NCBI GenBank assembly: GCA_023515795.1
Contig: JALGPX010000098.1
Location: 1 to 44,242 of the forward strand
Origin: Amoeboaphelidium occidentale
Lineage: Eukaryota; Aphelidiomycota; Aphelidea
DNA length: 44,242 nt
Direction of reading: 5' to 3'
Both the position numbers and the translations under genes were made by a program. Positions 22,669-31,797 of the stretch are shown piece after piece; the first letter of the stretch is position 1, and every line of letters begins with the position of its first letter. The notes beneath the pieces were generated by a model. The model was not told the origin of the DNA. It saw only the letters and a list, made by a program, of their open reading frames with translations, and ran no database searches.

Positions 22669-23050
22669 GGATCTCGTCACTGAAACAAGGTGATTGATGT
22701 TTGATCTTTTTGGTTGCAGGTGGGAATAAGCTCTGTTGAGTTCGAGCAATTTTTCATAAGAAGTAGCAATAATGCAGAAAATTCATTCTAAAAGTGCGCT
22801 TATGAGACAGCTTATGTTCTTTATTTCTCAACATCACCTAGGATGTTGCGTTGAGGCCGCACTGCTGATTTCAGCCAGCTAAACCATCAGAGCTAATGAT
22901 GATAACGATCTTAAGTAAGAATTATAGAAACTTGTATTATGTTTTGGTTACCAACGTTAGTAGTTGGCACATCGTTCAACCTTGCTATTTTTAGATCGTC
23001 TTGCGTCGGCCATCAATTTTCGTCTAACGTCACGGCTTCTGTTTCAAAGG
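22669..23050 (+). promoter_or_regulatory. Divergent intergenic region between kelch-pseudokinases C and D
   Basis: A 382-nt gap separates two head-to-head start codons. In-frame codons extend upstream on both sides but lack an ATG, so I treat them as leader. I see no RNA gene or clear repeat here; the stretch should carry both promoters. Confidence 0.5.
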
Positions 23051-25555
23051 ATGAACATTATGAAATCAAAGATGAGCTACACATGTGTATTCTCGATGAT
23101 ACTTTTACTCGTATCTCCTGCGTTAGCTGGATGGAAATGGACCCATGGAAGCAGCTCAGCTGGAGGTTGGGGTGAGTTTGGACGTCGAAATGAAACAAGT
23201 GTCGATTCTTACACGCACGACTTGCAACAGCATCGAATGACTTATCACGAGTTAGACAGGCGTGTTTATTTCTTTGGCGGAGACTGGAACAATGGCAACA
23301 GTGACAATATCTGGTTCTACCTTCCGAATCCAGCAACAGTAACATGGCTTGATGGCTCTAGAGACTCTTATGCAACTCCACTGGCTGCACCTCAGCCAAG
23401 ACTGAGACCACACGTTGCTGTTCATCCTGGTGGAAGAACTCTAGCGTGCATGTTCCTTGACGAAGATTTCGTTTGGGTCTTTGGCGGATTCATTCAAGCT
23501 AGTGTTGTTACAAACACTGTCTTTAGGTTTGATTTGAATATCATGCGATGGGCTTGGGTTTCTGGGCGTGTATCTACCGGCTCGCCTGGAAATTTCGGCG
23601 TGAAAGGCGTTGAAGCATCATCTAATGATATTCCGGCTGTTTATGGGTTCGCATATGGTTATGATAAGTCTTTGAAGACGCTTTTTGTTCACGGCGGAGC
23701 TCACATTGAAGGTGGTACATCCGTTGTCAAAAAAATGTCAGCCACTTGGTCTTATAACATAACTTCCATGAACTGGACTTGGATTCATGGTCCTTCTGAG
23801 TTTGACTCAAGAGCAATTTACGGGAACAGAACAGTTGGAACGCCCCAAACTGTTCCTGGTGCGAGATTTAGATCAGCATTTACTTATGTTGCTCAAACAC
23901 AAACACTATACATGTTTGGTGGATTTGGTTTGTCTATTCAAGTTGAAGGCTCATTAAATGATTTATGGGCTTATGATGTTAAGCAGAACATTTGGACATT
24001 CATGACCGGAGATATTGCTCCAGATAGTGGTGGAAGATCAGGAACCAGGAATGTTTATTCACCATCTTATTTGCCTAGAGCCCGTATGGATTCTAGTTTG
24101 GTCTACAATCCTAGTAGGAACGGTTTATTGTTGTTTGGCGGTTTGTTCTTGAGAGCTTCAAGTCCTATCTTGTACAATGATCTTTGGCGTTACTCTGTTG
24201 ATGATAATATGTGGGCCTGGATTGCTGGGTCTTTGTCCCCAAATGCAGCCGGAAGTTTCGGAACCAAAGGCGTCGAAAGTGACAGTAACAATCCACCAGC
24301 AAAATCTGGACACGGATACACTTGGGATACTGTCAGGAATCTTATGATTATCCACGGTGGTGCTAAAGTTCCTTCAGGTAGTATGAATGATGTGTGGGAA
24401 TTTGATGACGATGGTCCAGAAACTCCAGTTGAGCAAGTTATCAACGAAGATGCGTCGACGACCGTCTCTTCAGAGGTTCTCACAACAATTAATACTCGAG
24501 CAAGAACGAACTTTGCTTCTGAAGACATTCAAGACACAAATAGCAGTACACTTCCAATTGGCGCAGTTATTGCTATCGCTGGTGGTGCTGCCCTTGTGTT
24601 GGTATTTGGTGCGCTTATAACCATGATGTACATTAGACGACAAAGTTTCAAAGAGGCTTACTTGGCCGAGGCAAACGTTAAAGACTCAACAACTGTTGCC
24701 GACGAAACTGGCCTGGCTTCAATCGAAAACGCAGGTTCTGGTTCTGGAACAAAAGTCTTGAAGCTAGGTTCATCTACTATCGATCTCAGTGTCGTAAAAA
24801 GCCCTTCTCCTATTGTACGATATACTGCAGATTCGGTTGCTGCAGCAAAATCCGCGTTGGCTAATGCTTCACCCGTCGATGGCTTTGCCTTTGACTGTGT
24901 CTTACAGATCGGAACTCAGAATGGTGCCGCCATTTTCAACGCTATTTCTGGACAGTCATTAAAATCTAGAACTGACAGGTTGACTGTTAAGGTCTATGGA
25001 AGGAGCATTCAAGTGTTGGAACCAGGAGTCGAGGATGCGTTTTGGGAAGAAGCTGCTCTATTGCAAAAATTATCATCGTATGATATAAGATGCACGTCTC
25101 TTATTGCATATTGCGCTGAACCTGTCGCTCTTTTGATTCCTGCTTATCCGTTGGGAACTCTTGAAACGTATTTGACACAACAAGTGACATTAAAGACCGC
25201 TGATGTGTTCAATATTGTGTTTGATGTTGCAAAGACTTTGAAAGTATTGCATGAGCTAGGTTACGCGCACAGAAACGTAAAATTAAGAAACATTTTTGTT
25301 GAGAAAGATAAGGCTATTCATGGTGTTTTAACTGGTATGGGCGGTTTGCAACTGGTTCACTCTGACGATCATTTGGCTGTCAAGGCTTTCCCTAACTACA
25401 GAGTTGATGCTAAAGCAGCGAACTTTGTTGCTCCAGAAGTATTTAATGCACTTCGAGGCCAGACAACCTTGATGAATGCTTCGATTGCTTTGAAATCTGG
25501 TGACCTTTTCTCATGGGCTATCCTAATCTCAAAGCTACTAAAAGCAGTAAAATAA
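23051..25555 (+). CDS. Kelch-like receptor with cytoplasmic pseudokinase (D)
   Basis: This gene is a single exon of 834 residues. The ATG at 23051 starts the signal peptide (MSYTCVFSMILLLVSPALAG is its core); an upstream in-frame TTG is ignored. Six kelch-like repeats follow, with closing motifs RVYFFGGDW, FVWVFGGF, TLFVHGGAH, TLYMFGGFG, GLLLFGGLF and LMIIHGGAK. The membrane span is at about 501-524 (GAVIAIAGGAALVLVFGALI). The juxtamembrane motif is GSSTIDLSVVKSPSPIVRY. The kinase-like domain has IGTQNGAAIFNA in place of the glycine loop, TVKVYGR lysine, FWEEAALL glutamate, catalytic loop HRN (740-742), GMG (762-764) for DFG and VAPEVF. It ends ISKLLKAVK. It has no intron, unlike its head-to-head partner C. 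Its stop codon lies in AATAAA. Confidence 0.92.
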   Translation: MNIMKSKMSYTCVFSMILLLVSPALAGWKWTHGSSSAGGWGEFGRRNETSVDSYTHDLQQHRMTYHELDRRVYFFGGDWNNGNSDNIWFYLPNPATVTWLDGSRDSYATPLAAPQPRLRPHVAVHPGGRTLACMFLDEDFVWVFGGFIQASVVTNTVFRFDLNIMRWAWVSGRVSTGSPGNFGVKGVEASSNDIPAVYGFAYGYDKSLKTLFVHGGAHIEGGTSVVKKMSATWSYNITSMNWTWIHGPSEFDSRAIYGNRTVGTPQTVPGARFRSAFTYVAQTQTLYMFGGFGLSIQVEGSLNDLWAYDVKQNIWTFMTGDIAPDSGGRSGTRNVYSPSYLPRARMDSSLVYNPSRNGLLLFGGLFLRASSPILYNDLWRYSVDDNMWAWIAGSLSPNAAGSFGTKGVESDSNNPPAKSGHGYTWDTVRNLMIIHGGAKVPSGSMNDVWEFDDDGPETPVEQVINEDASTTVSSEVLTTINTRARTNFASEDIQDTNSSTLPIGAVIAIAGGAALVLVFGALITMMYIRRQSFKEAYLAEANVKDSTTVADETGLASIENAGSGSGTKVLKLGSSTIDLSVVKSPSPIVRYTADSVAAAKSALANASPVDGFAFDCVLQIGTQNGAAIFNAISGQSLKSRTDRLTVKVYGRSIQVLEPGVEDAFWEEAALLQKLSSYDIRCTSLIAYCAEPVALLIPAYPLGTLETYLTQQVTLKTADVFNIVFDVAKTLKVLHELGYAHRNVKLRNIFVEKDKAIHGVLTGMGGLQLVHSDDHLAVKAFPNYRVDAKAANFVAPEVFNALRGQTTLMNASIALKSGDLFSWAILISKLLKAVK

Positions 25556-25556
25556 A
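25551..25556 (+). terminator. AATAAA overlapping the stop of kelch-pseudokinase D
   Basis: The TAA stop at 25553-25555 is contained in AATAAA at 25551-25556. Its use is inferred from position. Confidence 0.5.
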
Positions 25557-25749
25557 AATCACATACTCGTGCTTTAATATAACTCCCAAAATAGTCATAT
25601 TTAGTGATTGGACTCTTGGGCGTAGTTGGCGTCGATGAAATCAAGCTGCAAAGGCTCAATCAGAACACTTCACCGAACTTCTGTTGAGTGAAATCAATCA
25701 TCGAAAGGTTTAGGTTACCGATCTATCAACCACATACTCTTCCTCTTCG

Positions 25750-28239
25750 ATGAATTCTATGATGATTACTTCTGCATTGTTGATCGCAGTATTCCCATTA
25801 TTGACGGAACAGAAGTGGGGATGGCTGAGTGGTTCATCATCAAGTATGGGTGAAGGATACTTCTATGATAAGAACGAATCTAATCCAAACGCTACACCAT
25901 CTGGTTGCACCAATATTCAAATAGTCATTGAAGAGACTACAGGATCTTACTACAGCTGGGGTGGCACTTGTTACAACGGTCTCTCCAACAATATCTGGAG
26001 ATTTGATTATGGCAAAGGGATCAATAACTGGCTATCAGGAGATTCCACCGCTTACTCTTCGCCTATGTTTGCAACTCGCTTGAATGTAGCTCATCGTTCC
26101 AATACTCCTGGTGGTAGAGAGTATGGTTCATCGTTCTTTAGAAGGGATGATGGCTCGTTTTATGTGTTTGGCGGTATTGTCAGTACGTCTCAAGCTACCA
26201 ATACTGTATTCAAACTAAGCTTTTCCGATGGCCTATGGTCATGGGTAAGTGGAAAGCTGACAAGTAATGCTCCAGGTGTTTTCGGTGAGTTGGGTGTCCC
26301 AGGAAACGGAGCAGAACCTCCAAATTTATTCTCATTTGCCTATGGTTATGATATTAATGCAAGGCAGATGTACGTTTTTGGTGGTGGAAGCTACGTATCT
26401 GGTGTAGGAGGTTTCAAGAAATATTCTCAAATGTGGAGATACGATGTCATGTCTGGTAACTGGACATGGATGAATGGTATAAAAGAAGACAGCCAGAAAG
26501 GATTCTACGGAAACAAAACAATTCCTTCTCCATTGAACTATCCCGGCGCAAGAATTGATAGTGCAAGCACTTATGATCCTGTTAGACAAGAATGGTGGAT
26601 ATTCGGAGGAAACGGCTTCAATGCTCTATTTGAAGGCATGCTTAATGACCTTTGGAAATACTCTGTTCAGGATGACGTATGGACGTTTGTTGGAGGTGAA
26701 AGAGCTGTTGACTCCAATGGAAGAGATAATGGCCGCTTGATTTACACATCATCTAACTCCCCTCGAGCAAGAATGTCCTCATCCTTGGTTATCAATCCAG
26801 AAACAGGTGCTCTTTATCTGTTTGGAGGTTCTACAATCAGAGGCTCAGTTATTAGTCTTTTCAATGATTTGTGGAAATTTTCTCAGACTTATAACATGTG
26901 GACCCTTATTGGTGGTTCTTCAACCGGTATCAATGCACCTGGTCAGTTCGGTACTAAAGGAGTCTTTGCAGATTCTAGTTATCCACCAAGCAAGCAAGGC
27001 GCTGGGTATGCTTTTGATCCTTTTAGAAAAGGAATGGTAGTCTTCTCTGGCGCCCGTGCTCCTAGCGGCTTAGGAAACGATTTGTGGCTATTCATTGATG
27101 ATGGTCCTGATGGAGTTCTGCGTGAGGAAGATGATAACGAGCTAACAGTTACTAGCTCCACTCGAGTCAGTACATCTATTCCTCCCAGAGATCGTACAAG
27201 ATTTTCTGGAGAAGAGTTAGAGACTCCAACTACTTCTGTTCCAATTGGATTAGTTATTGGAATTTCAGCAGGTGTCGGATTGTTCTTGGTTGTAGTCACT
27301 TTAATAATCATGACGTATATCAGACGTAATAGTATGAAAGAAGCAGTACTCGCTGGCGCAAATACAGCTCCAGGAGATACTGTTACTGATGGCACCGGCA
27401 CTGTTCTAGACGATGAGACTCAATCAGGACTTAAAATGAAATTAGGATCTTCAACTCTGGATTTATCAGTTGTTAAAGCTCCTGCACCATTAATCCGATA
27501 TTCTCCTAATTCCGTTGCAGCAGCAAAAGAGTCTATTCCTGGGACCATGCAGTTTACAGGTTACGATTATGATGCTGTATTACAGATTGGAACTCAGAAT
27601 GGTGCTGCTCTATACAATGGTCTCTCTGTCGCATCGACACTAAAAGCATTGTCTGATAAAGTTACAATCAAGGTATTTGGTAAGAATGTTTCATCTCTAG
27701 AAAGCGGCGTTGAAGATTCTTTCTGGGAAGAAGCTGCCTTGTTGTTGAAGCTGGAAAAGTATCCTGAAGCCAAGTTTACTCATTTGCTCGGTTACTCGTT
27801 GGAACCTGTTGCTCTTTTGTTCCCTTCTTATCCATACGGAACACTTGAGCAGTACTTGACATCTCAACAACAGCTCCATGTGAACGATGTCTTTTACATT
27901 GTCTCTGATGTAATCAAAACCTTGAAGTTTTTGCATGAGTTGGGTTATGCTCATCGCAACGTGAAACTAAGAACGATATTTATCGGAAAGGAAAAAAGAT
28001 TGTCTGCATCTTTGTCTGCTTTCAATGGCCTCCAGCATATTGGTGATGACGAAAGAAAAGCTATTAATGCTTATCCAAATTACAGAATTGATGCAAAGGC
28101 TGCAAACTTTGTTGCTCCTGAAGTCTTTAGTGCAATTCGGGGTCAGACTCCTTCGATTAATCCTGCTATGGCTTTGAAATCTGGAGATCTGTTCTCATGG
28201 GCTATGCTCATCTCAAAGCTGATGAAATACGTAAAATGA
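25750..28239 (+). CDS. Kelch-like receptor with cytoplasmic pseudokinase (E, most decayed)
   Basis: This gene is a single exon of 829 residues starting at the ATG at 25750 with signal peptide MNSMMITSALLIAVFPLLTE. Kelch-like repeats run from KWGWLSGSSSSMGEG to about residue 450 (SFYVFGGIV, QMYVFGGGS, EWWIFGGNG, ALYLFGGST). The span is at about 499-522 (LVIGISAGVGLFLVVVTLII). The juxtamembrane motif is GSSTLDLSVVKAPAPLIRY. The kinase-like domain (about 600-829) keeps the beta-3 lysine (K641 in VTIKVFGK) and helix C glutamate (E661), but has HRN (735-737), loses the metal-binding Asn (KLRTIF instead of KLRNIF), and has AFN (757-759) for DFG. VAPEVF is kept; the end is ISKLMKYVK. It is tandem with D. 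Loss of three metal/catalytic residues makes phosphotransfer very unlikely. Confidence 0.92.
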   Translation: MNSMMITSALLIAVFPLLTEQKWGWLSGSSSSMGEGYFYDKNESNPNATPSGCTNIQIVIEETTGSYYSWGGTCYNGLSNNIWRFDYGKGINNWLSGDSTAYSSPMFATRLNVAHRSNTPGGREYGSSFFRRDDGSFYVFGGIVSTSQATNTVFKLSFSDGLWSWVSGKLTSNAPGVFGELGVPGNGAEPPNLFSFAYGYDINARQMYVFGGGSYVSGVGGFKKYSQMWRYDVMSGNWTWMNGIKEDSQKGFYGNKTIPSPLNYPGARIDSASTYDPVRQEWWIFGGNGFNALFEGMLNDLWKYSVQDDVWTFVGGERAVDSNGRDNGRLIYTSSNSPRARMSSSLVINPETGALYLFGGSTIRGSVISLFNDLWKFSQTYNMWTLIGGSSTGINAPGQFGTKGVFADSSYPPSKQGAGYAFDPFRKGMVVFSGARAPSGLGNDLWLFIDDGPDGVLREEDDNELTVTSSTRVSTSIPPRDRTRFSGEELETPTTSVPIGLVIGISAGVGLFLVVVTLIIMTYIRRNSMKEAVLAGANTAPGDTVTDGTGTVLDDETQSGLKMKLGSSTLDLSVVKAPAPLIRYSPNSVAAAKESIPGTMQFTGYDYDAVLQIGTQNGAALYNGLSVASTLKALSDKVTIKVFGKNVSSLESGVEDSFWEEAALLLKLEKYPEAKFTHLLGYSLEPVALLFPSYPYGTLEQYLTSQQQLHVNDVFYIVSDVIKTLKFLHELGYAHRNVKLRTIFIGKEKRLSASLSAFNGLQHIGDDERKAINAYPNYRIDAKAANFVAPEVFSAIRGQTPSINPAMALKSGDLFSWAMLISKLMKYVK

Positions 28240-28245
28240 AATAAA
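28240..28245 (+). terminator. AATAAA immediately after the stop of kelch-pseudokinase E
   Basis: AATAAA starts on the base after the TGA stop. The convergent neighbour's stop is only 17 nt away, so the 3' ends of the two transcripts probably overlap. Confidence 0.5.
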
Positions 28246-28256
28246 AGTCTATTTCT

Positions 28257-28877
28257 TCATTTGATATCATTGATAGCCTTTTTGGTTTGTTGAAACAAAG
28301 TTCTGTGCCTTCGATATTCTTGTAGTTTTGTTGACCCACCAACAGGAGCAAACACGATCAATACACACATAAATACAACACTATACAGCCAAAGCAGAGC
28401 AAGGTCTACAACGAGCAATCCGGCAGTCTTCACTTTGCTTCCGGTTTCACGCATGATCTGATAAGGTTTCAGATTTACTGGTACAAATCGCATAATGCTT
28501 AGTCTTCCCTTGTTCGTATTCCCTTTATAGTAGGAAAAAGTAGCAAGCTGTTCCCAATGCGTAATAAGCTGATCATATCGATCAGCTAGCCATTCGTAAG
28601 ACATTGGAACAATGTGAGCGCGAGAACTGTCGAGTACTGCCGCACACTTTTTGATTATCTGATTATTCTTTCTCATCTGTATCGCCTTTTGTTGTAGCTG
28701 CAACCGCTTGTGCATGATGGTTTTCGCGACAGGACCGACAATCTTGTTGTTCATCAGTGTCAATAGCTGTCTCCCAGTATCAATGATCAAGTTTCCCAAA
28801 GTGTACAGTGTAACTAAATACCACCATATCAGCATAAACGTGGCATCTTTGACTGCCCTTGCGACTTGTAGAATCAT
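28257..28877 (-). CDS. Small multi-span membrane protein, unknown
   Basis: The 206-residue single-exon gene starts at the ATG at 28877. Hydrophobic segments lie near residues 14-32 (FMLIWWYLVTLYTLGNLII) and 151-178 (AGLLVVDLALLWLYSVVFMC, then VLIVFAP). A basic, helical middle section (HKRLQLQQKAIQMRKNNQII) separates them, so a hairpin-like topology with the middle in the cytosol is plausible. The C-terminus is basic (YRRHRTLFQQTKK). I do not recognise a family. It converges with kelch-pseudokinase E, with 17 nt between the stop codons, and is divergent from the next gene. Confidence 0.7.
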   Translation of the reverse strand: MILQVARAVKDATFMLIWWYLVTLYTLGNLIIDTGRQLLTLMNNKIVGPVAKTIMHKRLQLQQKAIQMRKNNQIIKKCAAVLDSSRAHIVPMSYEWLADRYDQLITHWEQLATFSYYKGNTNKGRLSIMRFVPVNLKPYQIMRETGSKVKTAGLLVVDLALLWLYSVVFMCVLIVFAPVGGSTKLQEYRRHRTLFQQTKKAINDIK

Positions 28878-29038
28878 TTCTCAGTCAAAACGACTCTGTG
28901 GAGGAGAGTTCGGGATATAAATATCACAAAGATTTACACACGTTTTAAGAATGACAGAGGCTTACATATAGGAAGTTTAAGAAAAGATTCGACGCCTCAG
29001 CAATCGAATATCTGAACACGAAAGCTTGTTTCAGCCCA

Positions 29039-29449
29039 ATGATCAAATCGCTTGCTGTTCTTGTCATAATTCTGAACAACCTTTACTGCTTCCCTTTAAA
29101 CTCCAGACTTCATGGTTTAGTACCACTGGAGGGCCAAAACTTGGGACTATCAGAAATGTTCTTCAGTACATCTAAAGATCCTTCCCATCCTGCTTTAACT
29201 ATGAAACATCACCTTCCAGTTGAAATGGACACCCACACTGACGAAACCAAACATGGGCGCTATACTCCATCACATCCAAGAAGTTCTTTCAAGGAACAGG
29301 GAGACTTTGTTAAGGATCATTTGGTCATGAAGGATCTAAGTCTGCAACAGAGAGATCGAAGGCAGGTCTACATAAAAAAGATGATGATATCAAGATTTCC
29401 ACAAAATAGATTAGGCCACGAGGTCCCAGTGTTTCACAGAGTTGCTTAA
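29039..29449 (+). CDS. Small secreted protein, unknown
   Basis: This is a 136-residue single-exon gene. The ATG at 29039 starts a clear signal peptide (MIKSLAVLVIILNNLYCFPL). The mature part is rich in His, Arg, Lys, Ser and Pro, has no cysteine, and shows dibasic sites (RDRRQVYIKK) that could be processed by kexin-like proteases. No domain is recognised. The stop lies 31 nt before the TCF25 start on the same strand. A secreted effector or a propeptide is possible; both are inference. Confidence 0.6.
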   Translation: MIKSLAVLVIILNNLYCFPLNSRLHGLVPLEGQNLGLSEMFFSTSKDPSHPALTMKHHLPVEMDTHTDETKHGRYTPSHPRSSFKEQGDFVKDHLVMKDLSLQQRDRRQVYIKKMMISRFPQNRLGHEVPVFHRVA

Positions 29450-29480
29450 AAGTAGTAATAGAATCGTTTTATTTCCTTGG

Positions 29481-31586
29481 ATGTCTTCACGAGCCTTGAA
29501 ACGAGCACAAGCTGATTCGTTCGTCACTGGAGACAACGCGTTGGTGTCCACTGACGATGAGACTGAAGAAGAATACGAGGCACCGGTAGTTCAGAGGAAT
29601 CCATTTGACTTGTTAATGGTATGTTGCTGCAACAGAGCTGTTCTTATTATGCCATAGGCTGGTGACGAAGACAGCGAGGGAACTTCACAAGATGAGACTG
29701 AGGATGAACAACCGGAGGAACAAGAAGCATCTCCTGTTAAGAAAAATCCCGTTGAAGATGTGAAGAAACTTAGCTTGGAACCTCTTAAAGTCGATGAAGA
29801 GCTTCAGCCCACGATTGAGTCTGCCGTTGAACCTGTCTTGGAGCCTGTCGATAAAGCAGAAAATTTGCCATCTTTAGCTGAAAGAATTCTGTACATTCTT
29901 CAACTTGACAAGAAGAGTCTGGACCCTGATGAAGAAATTAAGCGAAAATTTGGTGTTGGTGCATTGCGTGCTGCAGCTTCAGATAATCCAGACCCTCAGC
30001 ACCGCAGAATTATTCCACAGAACCCTCAAAGGAAACTTTTGTTGTCAGGGATGCCGTCTATTTATTGGCCAGCGCTTTCCTCCAGCGGTTTAGCTTTGAA
30101 GCGCGTAGCTGGAACAAAGCATCTATGCGAGTTCAAACATTCAGAAGATTTCATGCAGCTCCAGTATCAGTTCTTCAATTTCTTGGAGACGCATAATACT
30201 CCTGCTTTGCATAACTTCCTTCATTTGAACCCCTCGCATATTTCAACTTTAGTCATGTTGGCGTATTCAGCAACACAAGTTTCTGACTTCAATACTGCGG
30301 GTGACTTAATCAAGAGAGCGCTGTATGTTTTTGAGAAGAGCTTGTACGGGGAGTTGAAATTGCTGTCAGCTTTAGATTGTGGTAGACTCAGGTATGAAAG
30401 GTATTGCAACAGAGCATTCTTCCTCGCATTATTTCTTCATTGTTATTTACTGCAAAGAAGAGGATGTTGGAGAACTGCTTTTGAGGTTTCAAAGTTAGTT
30501 TTGAGACTCACTCAGTTTGATGAGCCAGAAGGTGACAAGGATGATGTTAATGAAGATGATCCCATGGGAATGTTGTTTCAACTAGATACGCTCGCTATTC
30601 GTTCAGGAGAGTTCAAGTTTGTTGAAGATGCATATATTTTGTTTGTTGAAGAGAAAAGGTTTCAATATCTAGATGTCTCATGGAGCTATTCAAGAGCTTT
30701 GAGTCTATTTATGAAAGAGCAGGAAGAAGCAATCAAGGGTAACAAAAAGAAGGGGAAGAAAGTTAATTGCGAATTAACTTCTGAAACCTTAAATGAGTTA
30801 CACCGCAAAAGCGCTGATTTGCTACGTACCGCAGTCTCTAGATTTCCAGTAATTTTACAAAGACTGTTTCAGAAGAATGATGCTGTTCTGCGCGCTGATT
30901 TAGAATTCTCTGGACTTGTCTCAAATGATTTGGAACTCTTGACAGATCTGTATGTATTTAGATCATGGTCTTTGTGGAAATCACCTGAAGTTATCCAATG
31001 GGTCAATTTCAGTTTGGAGCAGAAACTTCTGAGTTCATCTGCATCTCCAAGTTTCGAGTTACAAGTGTCTGTTTACCGACATGTTTATCTCACAGACTGG
31101 TTGACTACACAGCAGTCTGCTACTGCGGAGGTTGCGTCAATGTCAAAGTATATTCCGAAGCATTTCCTTGATAAAACGACACCGTGGGGTCAGCCTTACA
31201 CACAACTTGCTGATCCTCTGCCACCTTTTGACCTCAAACGTCCAGTTGTATACGTAGAGCCATATGACAAATATTTCAAAAAGTTGTTATTACAGAAAAA
31301 TCCGTACGTAATTGTACCATTAATACTACAAAACTCTAAGAGGGACATAAATGAAGAATTGGACGAGATAGATATTTATGTTGACGAATTGCCGCCAGAC
31401 CTCCAACAATTGATTAAGGATTCTAAGAAGACAGAAAACGCTACATCTGTCTCTTCAATCTTATCAGATTTTGTTTCAAGCTTTTTACCATGGAGGTCTC
31501 TAGGTTTTGGCGCTAACTATCATGATCCGAATATCGTCGATATCCCAGGCCTTGCAGAGTTCGTGGCAGACAACACAGAGCGTTAA
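29481..31586 (+). CDS. TCF25: TCF25/Nulp1 family protein (Rqc1)
   Basis: Rqc1/TCF25 acts in ribosome-associated quality control with Ltn1 and Rqc2 on stalled 60S subunits. Exons are 29481-29618 and 29658-31586 (39-nt intron), giving 688 residues. The ATG at 29481 starts MSSRALKRAQADSF, a basic N-terminus typical of the family, and the splice joins NPFDLLM to an acidic stretch (AGDEDSEGTSQDETEDEQ). The conserved TCF25 body follows: EFKHSEDFMQLQYQFFNFLE, then HNFLHLNPSHISTLVMLAY, then RRGCWRTAFEVSKLVLRL and DPMGMLFQLDTLAIRSGEF. The C-terminus has DRLPPF-like LADPLPPFDLKR. Length and motif order match the family. It starts 31 nt after the previous stop, so its promoter probably overlaps that gene. 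Confidence 0.92.
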
Positions 31587-31720
31587 GTGTTTTGTTTCTA
31601 CGATAATAAGAGCCCTGAATAAGGTCGCACAAACAGGATCTGTACTACAATTAGCACAGTATGGTTGGTTAGTTCTTTTTGTACCTGAAACTTTGTGTTA
31701 CAACCCAATCAATAGATATC

Positions 31721-31761
31721 GAGTTAATGTAGGACGTGTGCGACAGGCAAACCTTTTAAAA
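31721..31761 (+). promoter_or_regulatory. Promoter elements of cysteine-rich gene 1
   Basis: GAGTTAATGT followed by AGGACGTGTG at 31721-31740 is nearly identical to a block at 34686-34705 upstream of cysteine-rich gene 3. A TTTTAAAA TATA-like sequence at 31754-31761 lies 44 nt before the start codon, close to the TATA position in the two paralogues. Confidence 0.5.
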
Positions 31762-31797
31762 TGAGAAGGGTATCTGAACCTAATTTTTCCCAACAAT

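Noticed and set aside
31507..31764. Plus-strand open frame overlapping the TCF25 3' end
   Set aside because: It overlaps the conserved TCF25 coding sequence in another frame and shows no domain or signal peptide.
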